From Planctomycetota bacterium (GTDB lineage Bacteria > Planctomycetota > SZUA-567 > H5-PLA8), in NCBI GenBank assembly GCA_015075375.1, contig JABTUM010000003.1, positions 62,001 through 126,000 on the forward strand: a DNA stretch of 64,000 nt, written 5' to 3'. Under the pieces are notes generated by a model. It was not told the DNA's origin and searched no databases. It saw only the letters and a program-made list of their open reading frames with translations. Positions 59,215 through 64,000 of this stretch are shown in pieces. Position numbers and translations under genes: made by a program. Positions within the stretch are counted from its first letter, which is position 1; each line of letters begins with the position of its first letter.

Positions 59215-60021
59215 ATGAGCACACGCATTCATTCGTCCGCGCTGGTCGACCCGCGCGCCGAACTGGGCGACGAGGTCGAAGTCGGCCCGTTCGCGGTCGT
59301 CGAAGCCGGCGCCAAGATCGGCGCGGGCACGCGGCTGATGGCGCACACCTACGTCTGCGGGCAAGCCGAATTGGGCCCCGCCTGCGTCGTTCACATGGGC
59401 GCCGTCCTGGGGCACACGCCGCAGGACCGTTCCTATAAGGATGAGCCCACGCGGGCGACCATCGGCGCGCGGACGGTCGTGCGCGAAAACGTCACCATCC
59501 ACCGCTCGACCGGCGAGGGTACCGCGACGCGCGTCGGCGACGACTGCTTCCTGATGGCCGGGAGCCACGTGGCTCACAATTGCGTGCTCGGCGACCGCGT
59601 GATGCTCGCCAACGGCGCGCAACTGGCCGGACACGTCCAGATCGGCGACGGCGCGATCGTGAGCGGAAACGTGGTGATCCACCAGTTCGTCCGCGTGGGC
59701 CGGCTCGCGATACTCTCGGGCGGCTCGCGCTTCGGGATGGACGTGCCGCCCTACCTGATCGGCGACGGAACCAACAGCGTGACGAGCCTGAACAGCGTCG
59801 GCCTGCGCCGCAGTCCGGTCCTGACGCCGGAAGACCGCACGCAATTAAAAGACGCGTACCGCATTCTGTACCGCAGCGGCCTGGACCTGCCCGGAGCCTT
59901 GGAACGACTGCGGGCGGAATTCAGTTCGCCGGCCGTGGCGCATTGGGTCGATTTTCTGTCCCAGCCCAGCCCGCGGGGGTTCTGCCGCTATAAGCCTTCG
60001 CGAAGGCACGGCCCCGAATAG
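59215..60021 (+). CDS. lpxA: UDP-N-acetylglucosamine acyltransferase LpxA
   Basis: 268 residues of left-handed beta-helix hexapeptide repeats (VDPRAELGDEVEVGPFAVVE onward) and the LpxA helical end (LNSVGLRRSPVLTPEDR). Catalytic His121 is in GSHVAHNCVLGD. Transfers a 3-hydroxyacyl chain to UDP-GlcNAc, the first step of lipid A synthesis, so the organism probably has an LPS outer membrane. ATG 59215 fits the repeat onset; no strong Shine-Dalgarno. Other lpx genes are not nearby. Confidence 0.92.
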   Translation: MSTRIHSSALVDPRAELGDEVEVGPFAVVEAGAKIGAGTRLMAHTYVCGQAELGPACVVHMGAVLGHTPQDRSYKDEPTRATIGARTVVRENVTIHRSTGEGTATRVGDDCFLMAGSHVAHNCVLGDRVMLANGAQLAGHVQIGDGAIVSGNVVIHQFVRVGRLAILSGGSRFGMDVPPYLIGDGTNSVTSLNSVGLRRSPVLTPEDRTQLKDAYRILYRSGLDLPGALERLRAEFSSPAVAHWVDFLSQPSPRGFCRYKPSRRHGPE

Positions 60022-60119
60022 CAAGAATCGAAAGGTCGCCGGGCAAAAGCGTAAGACGCATTCATTCCATGCCCTTGCGTATGAATCGCTTTGCACTCGC
60101 CTGAACAGGAGCTTGACCC

Positions 60120-63047
60120 ATGTTCGCACGATCGGTACTGGGCGCGTTGGCCGTCCTGGCGTTCGCCGGCGCAAGCCTGCGCGGCGCGGACGATTTCAAG
60201 CCGGAAGCCCTGCTCCCGGAATCGACCGTCTTTGCGGTGCTGGCGCCCGATCTGGCCACCGCGCGCGGGCAGCTTGCGCAGACCAAACTGGGCCAGATGT
60301 TCGCTCAGCCCGAGATGCAGGCCTTCTGTGCGCCCGCCTGCGCCGAAATGCGCGCGATGTACGAGGAATTCGCCGCCAAACAGCCGATCTTACCCAAGCT
60401 CCACGATATCGACGCGGGCCTGTTGAGCGGCGGGCTCTTGGTGGGGCTCTACACGCGCGACGACCCGCGCATTCCGGCGGGCATGCTGATCGCCCTGAAG
60501 CCCAAGGATTTGGAAGCCTTTAAGCGCCTGCTGCCGCCGCCCATGCAGGAAGCGCTGCTGGGCGGCAACCCGATGCCCTTGGGCCTGGAGCCGGATGCGC
60601 CGGCCGTGGTCTTCAGCGCGGGCCAATTGATGCTGGTCGTGCCTCAGGAAGATCTGCCGCTCGTACAGCAACGCGCCACCGATCCGGCAGCGCGCCAAGC
60701 CGGCACGCTCGCGCAGTCGCCGGCATTCGTCTCGGTGCAGCAAAGTCTGGATTCGCCGCAGGCCTGGAGCTACCTGGCGCCCGCGCGGATCATGGACTTT
60801 GTCTTCCAGCAGACCCCGCTGGGCGCAGACCGGGATGCGCGCATGGTCGCGCAGGCGCTGAATGCGCTGGGCATGGACTCGTGGCAAGCCTTGGGCACGG
60901 GCCTGGGCTTCAAGAACGAGCGCGTCGAAATCCGCGGCGCCATGAAGCTGGGCGCGCCCGGCGCGGGCTTTTGCGCGCTCTGGCCCGCGGGAACGCCCGT
61001 GGCCGCCGAGAGCCTGAAGATCGCGGAGAAAAACGCGCCCTACGTGGCCGTCTCGCACTTCGACGCGTCCAAGTTGATCCCGCTGCTCCGCTCGGTCACG
61101 CTCGCGGTCGAACCGAAACTCGAACAGCACTTCGATGCCGGCCTCGCGATGATTCAGAATCTGCTGGGCATCGACGTGCAAGCCGACCTGCTCGCGAATT
61201 TCGATACCGAAATCGTAACCGCCCAGACCGAAGTGGACACTTCCGCCCCGATCAGCCTCGTGCCGGGGCTGGTCTTGGCGGTGAAGCTGAAGGACCCGGC
61301 GCGCGTGGACGCGGCGCTCCAAAAAGCGGTCGGCGCGCTGGCCCAAATCACGCAAGGCCAGCTCTCGCAATTCTCGCTCAAACCGGTGCCCTACAAAGAC
61401 AAGACCATGCACTACATCAGCGACGGCCTCGTCGGGGCAGGTCCCGGAGCGTTCATCGTGCTGGGCGACCGGTTGTACTACGGCACGACGGTGAACGCGC
61501 TGCGGCGCGGACTCGAACAGCTCGAGCGCAAGGAATCGATCGTCGATCAGGCCGGCTTCCAGGAGACCATCGCGCGCCTGACCGGCCAGCCCTTCGATCC
61601 CGCGAAGCTTCCCGCGCAGTTCGCCTTCGCCGCCGACCGGGGCAAGGGAACCGGCAGCCTGATCCTCAGCGGCCTGGGCCTGCTCGGAGCAGGCGGCGCG
61701 CTCGCCGCGCTCTCCGAATGGCCGGGACTCGCCGAGGCGCCGGCCGGGGATGCCGCCACGAACGAAAGAGCGGCCACGGCGGCCTGCATGACGTACGCCG
61801 AAGCGCAGGACATCTATCGGCGCACCGATTACGACGGCGACGGCGTGCTCGAATACGCGCAAGCCCTGCGCGGTGCGAACAGCCTGTTGGAAATCACGCC
61901 CGGTGCGGCCGACCTCATGCTGATCGAGCAGAAAATGGCCGTAGCCGACGGCAAACCCGGCGAGACCGGCGCGTTCCACGGCTACCGCTTCAAGGTGCTC
62001 AAAGGCCAGGCCGGCGAACAGGTCCCCGGCGGGCCGAAGCCGTACCTCGTCGGCGAGAACATGACCCTCGGGTACGCCCTCTTCGCCTATCCGGCGGAGT
62101 ACGGGAAGTCGGGCACGCGCAGCTACCAGATCAACAACACGGGCACCCTGTACGCCAAAGACTTGGGTGAAAAGACAGCCGAACTGGCTGCGAAATGGGA
62201 CGCCTACAACCTCGACGGGGAATGGAAAGAAGCCGACCTGCCGAATGAAGAGCATGGGCTTGAAATGGAGCCGGTGAATCCGCTCAATCCGTTCAGCGGC
62301 ATGGAACGCGAAGCCGCGGGGCGCACGGCGCTGCGCTTGATGCGTACGGTAGACTTGGGCCTGTGGCCCGACGAAGGCTTCTTCCGCGCGTGGCAGTTGC
62401 CGTCCGGCGCGCTGCTACAAATGAACGAGCAGGGCTGGGTCTGGCGCAGCGAGTTGCCCGCGCCCAGCCCCGAGTATCCCGGCAGCATCTCGCCGGCCTT
62501 GCTCACCGCCGGCGTCGCGGTCATCGCCGCCATCGCCATTCCGAACCTCCTGCGCAGCCGCATGGCCGCCAACGAAAGCGCCGCCATCGCCGGATGCAAA
62601 ATGTACGCCGAAGCGCAGGACATCTACCGCCGCACCGATTACGACCAGGACGGCGTGCTCGAATACGCGCAAACCGTCACCGGGAAGCACAGCCTGTACG
62701 AGATCGAAGCCGGCCAAGGCGACCTGACTCTGGTCGATAACGCCTTCGCGCAGGCTTCGACCGACGCGGGGCCCGCCGCGCCGAAGGCCGGGTACTACTT
62801 TAAGGTGCTCAAGGGCCAAGGCCCGCAGGCGCCGGGCGGCCAGCGCCCCTATATCGTCAACGGGAACATGACGATCGGCTACGCGCTAGTGGCATGGCCA
62901 GCCACGTGGGACAACTCGGGGCGCAACACGTTCCTCATCAACAACACCGGCACCGTGTACCAGAAGGATTGGGGCGCTCAGACCGACGAGATCTGCCGCG
63001 CGATGACCGAGTACAACCCGGACAAGACTTGGGTAGTCGCGGAGTAA
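60120..63047 (+). CDS. Secreted protein: DUF3352-like region, two DUF2950-like domains and an internal pilin-like helix
   Basis: 975 residues. Signal peptide (SVLGALAVLAFAGASLRGA); a ~530-residue N-terminal region like DUF3352 (PESTVFAVLAPDLATARGQL). Then two similar domains begin at ~555 (TYAEAQDIYRRTDYDGDGVL) and ~825 (MYAEAQDIYRRTDYDQDGVL), each ending with a DUF2950-like FKVLKGQ, GYAL and INNTGT pattern. Between them at ~795-825 is AVIAAIAIPNLLRSRMAAN, which looks like a type IV pilin helix without its leader. CAGGAG precedes the ATG. Function unknown; the DUF labels are by motif memory. Confidence 0.7.
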   Translation: MFARSVLGALAVLAFAGASLRGADDFKPEALLPESTVFAVLAPDLATARGQLAQTKLGQMFAQPEMQAFCAPACAEMRAMYEEFAAKQPILPKLHDIDAGLLSGGLLVGLYTRDDPRIPAGMLIALKPKDLEAFKRLLPPPMQEALLGGNPMPLGLEPDAPAVVFSAGQLMLVVPQEDLPLVQQRATDPAARQAGTLAQSPAFVSVQQSLDSPQAWSYLAPARIMDFVFQQTPLGADRDARMVAQALNALGMDSWQALGTGLGFKNERVEIRGAMKLGAPGAGFCALWPAGTPVAAESLKIAEKNAPYVAVSHFDASKLIPLLRSVTLAVEPKLEQHFDAGLAMIQNLLGIDVQADLLANFDTEIVTAQTEVDTSAPISLVPGLVLAVKLKDPARVDAALQKAVGALAQITQGQLSQFSLKPVPYKDKTMHYISDGLVGAGPGAFIVLGDRLYYGTTVNALRRGLEQLERKESIVDQAGFQETIARLTGQPFDPAKLPAQFAFAADRGKGTGSLILSGLGLLGAGGALAALSEWPGLAEAPAGDAATNERAATAACMTYAEAQDIYRRTDYDGDGVLEYAQALRGANSLLEITPGAADLMLIEQKMAVADGKPGETGAFHGYRFKVLKGQAGEQVPGGPKPYLVGENMTLGYALFAYPAEYGKSGTRSYQINNTGTLYAKDLGEKTAELAAKWDAYNLDGEWKEADLPNEEHGLEMEPVNPLNPFSGMEREAAGRTALRLMRTVDLGLWPDEGFFRAWQLPSGALLQMNEQGWVWRSELPAPSPEYPGSISPALLTAGVAVIAAIAIPNLLRSRMAANESAAIAGCKMYAEAQDIYRRTDYDQDGVLEYAQTVTGKHSLYEIEAGQGDLTLVDNAFAQASTDAGPAAPKAGYYFKVLKGQGPQAPGGQRPYIVNGNMTIGYALVAWPATWDNSGRNTFLINNTGTVYQKDWGAQTDEICRAMTEYNPDKTWVVAE
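61793..62671 (+). repeat. Internal ~69-bp direct repeat, 810 bp apart
   Basis: The stretches at 61793-61861 and 62603-62671 differ at only a few bases and code the same YAEAQDIYRRTDYD...DGVLEYAQ segment. The spacing is exactly 270 codons, which points to recent domain duplication or gene conversion. Confidence 0.75.
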
Positions 63048-63119
63048 GCCACGCGGCTTGGCGTGGAAAGCGGCACGGAACGCTTTAAGCTTACCCTTCC
63101 ATTGCGCATCTTCGGCCTG

Positions 63120-63147
63120 CGCGCTTCCGGGCGTCCGGAAAAGCGCG
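63120..63147 (+). promoter_or_regulatory. Hairpin upstream of the oxidoreductase gene
   Basis: CGCGCTTCCGG (63120-63130) can pair with CCGGAAAAGCGCG (63135-63147) around a 4-nt loop with a two-A bulge. It is 73 nt after the stop of the DUF2950-like gene and 14 nt before AGGAGG, so it may end one transcript or shape the next leader. Confidence 0.4.
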
Positions 63148-63175
63148 GGCGTTCACCTTCAGGAGGCCAGCATCC

Positions 63176-64000
63176 GTGGGCAAGATCGGCATCGCGGTGA
63201 TCGGAATCAGCGGCGTAGGCCGCTCGCATCTTCAAGCGGCGAAGGATACCCCCGGCTTCGAACTGCGCGCGGTCTGCGACGTCAACGCGCAGGCCGCCGA
63301 GGCGTGCGGGAAAGAACTCGGCGTGGCAGCCTACACCGACCACAAGGCCATGTTTAAGGCCGACCCTCAAATCAAGGCCGTCTCCATCGCCACGCCGCAC
63401 TGGTTTCACCCGCCCATTGCCATCGACGCCGCGAAGGCCGGTGTGCACGTGCTGAGCGAAAAGCCGATCGCGGTCACCGTCAGCGACGCCGACCGCATGA
63501 TCGCGGCCCACAAGAAAGCGAAGACTACGCTGGCCGTGGTCTATCAGCAGCGCTTTCGCCCGGCGCTCGCCAAAGCCCGCGAACTCGTCGCCTCCGGCGC
63601 GCTGGGCCGCGTGAACCGCACGCTCCTCGTCGCCGCCGACTACCGCACCAACGCCTACTACGCCTCCGCCGGCTGGCGCGCCACCTGGAAGGGTGAGGGC
63701 GGCGGCGTGCTGCTCAACCAGGCGCCTCACGACCTCGACCTGTTCCAGTGGATCTGCGGAGCCATGCCCAGAGAGATCTACGCCAAGACCGAGACGAAGA
63801 TGCACCCCATCGAAGTCGAAGACTGCGCCAACGCGCTGCTCTGGTACGCCAACGGCGCCATCGGCTACCTGTACGCGTCCACATGCGAAATCCCGCGCGA
63901 CCAGCGCATCGAGATCGCCGGCGACAAGGGCAAGCTGATCCTCGAAGGCGACAAGCTCCGCTTCGCCCGCCTGAAAGAAGACCTGCGCCACTTCACCGCC
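63176..64000 (+). CDS. Gfo/Idh/MocA-family NAD(P)-dependent oxidoreductase, 3' end missing
   Basis: The frame runs open from GTG 63176 to the end of the window (275 codons seen). Rossmann motif IAVIGISGVGRSHL, the SEKPIAVT signature (catalytic Lys) and the GGGVLLNQAPHDLDLFQW His segment are all present. These enzymes oxidise or reduce sugar-like substrates with NAD(P). AGGAGG at 63161-63166 is 9 nt upstream of the GTG, so the start is well supported. Its operon context is cut off. Confidence 0.9.
   Translation, partial: MGKIGIAVIGISGVGRSHLQAAKDTPGFELRAVCDVNAQAAEACGKELGVAAYTDHKAMFKADPQIKAVSIATPHWFHPPIAIDAAKAGVHVLSEKPIAVTVSDADRMIAAHKKAKTTLAVVYQQRFRPALAKARELVASGALGRVNRTLLVAADYRTNAYYASAGWRATWKGEGGGVLLNQAPHDLDLFQWICGAMPREIYAKTETKMHPIEVEDCANALLWYANGAIGYLYASTCEIPRDQRIEIAGDKGKLILEGDKLRFARLKEDLRHFTA

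Noticed and set aside
1-64000. CRISPR arrays, insertion sequences, tRNA or rRNA genes.
   Set aside because: I saw no regularly spaced repeats, transposase-like proteins, cloverleaf sequences or rRNA motifs on either strand.

Overview
The window is high-GC, gene-dense bacterial chromosome with about 42 protein genes and no rRNA, tRNA, CRISPR array or insertion sequence that I can recognise. The mix suggests a Gram-negative planctomycete-like bacterium (Planctomycetota, or a neighbour such as Hydrogenedentota or Sumerlaeota). The clues are LpxA, TonB- and AsmA-type envelope proteins, two Hanks-type Ser/Thr kinases, FHA domains, sulfatase-fold enzymes, PhyH/AraC pairs, DUF6600, DNRLRE, NPCBM and FAS1 proteins, and an McsB arginine kinase. 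The phylum is inference.

Region by region. 1-5 kb (+): a 5'-cut alkaline-phosphatase-superfamily enzyme, an M48 peptidase and a very Pro-rich TonB-like protein. 5-15 kb (-): a Cys-rich zinc-motif membrane protein, a pseudopilin and an HDAC-family deacetylase in one run; then, from its own promoter, a 1996-residue FHA-TM-AsmA-like giant followed by a SurA/PpiC-like chaperone. 15-19 kb: a CCA-adding enzyme (+) convergent with a transmembrane Ser/Thr kinase (-), then a gene-poor stretch holding a frameshifted relic. 19.4-25.3 kb (+): a DUF6600 protein and a small protein sharing its N-terminal helical module, an FHA-GAF-AAA+ sigma54-type activator, then two FAS1 genes behind a candidate sigma54 promoter. 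25.4-28 kb (+): a Fur/PerR regulator, a PerR-type box on a clear promoter, a dihaem cytochrome c peroxidase and a cupredoxin-like lipoprotein. 28-36.9 kb: a small Ser/Thr kinase with its own palindromic promoter, a divergent PhyH/AraC pair, a two-subunit sodium/solute symporter, an EF-G-like GTPase and a sulfatase. 37-44.2 kb: gltB-gltD divergent from a LysR regulator, with two perfect inverted repeats between them. 44.3-53.5 kb: an NPCBM protein, a second PhyH/AraC pair, a small membrane protein, a DNRLRE protein, a TupA-like ATP-grasp protein and two transglutaminase-like genes. 53.5-59.1 kb (-): adenylate cyclase with an SRPBCC front domain, pyrE, an Nfu-type Fe-S protein, a PTPS-III-like enzyme, a GDPD-fold protein that has lost its catalytic residues, and mcsB. 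59.2-64 kb (+): lpxA, a 975-residue secreted protein with two DUF2950-like domains and an internal pilin-like helix, and the start of a Gfo/Idh/MocA oxidoreductase.

The most interesting items are the sigma54 circuit at 21.6-25.3 kb (activator, dyad, -24/-12 element, FAS1 pair), the PerR/peroxidase circuit at 25.4-28 kb, the LysR-gltB operator region, the FHA-headed AsmA giant, the duplicated DUF2950/pilin fusion, and the catalytically stripped GDPD next to mcsB. Starts were chosen from Shine-Dalgarno spacing and domain onset; family assignments come from motifs read by eye, without database searches.
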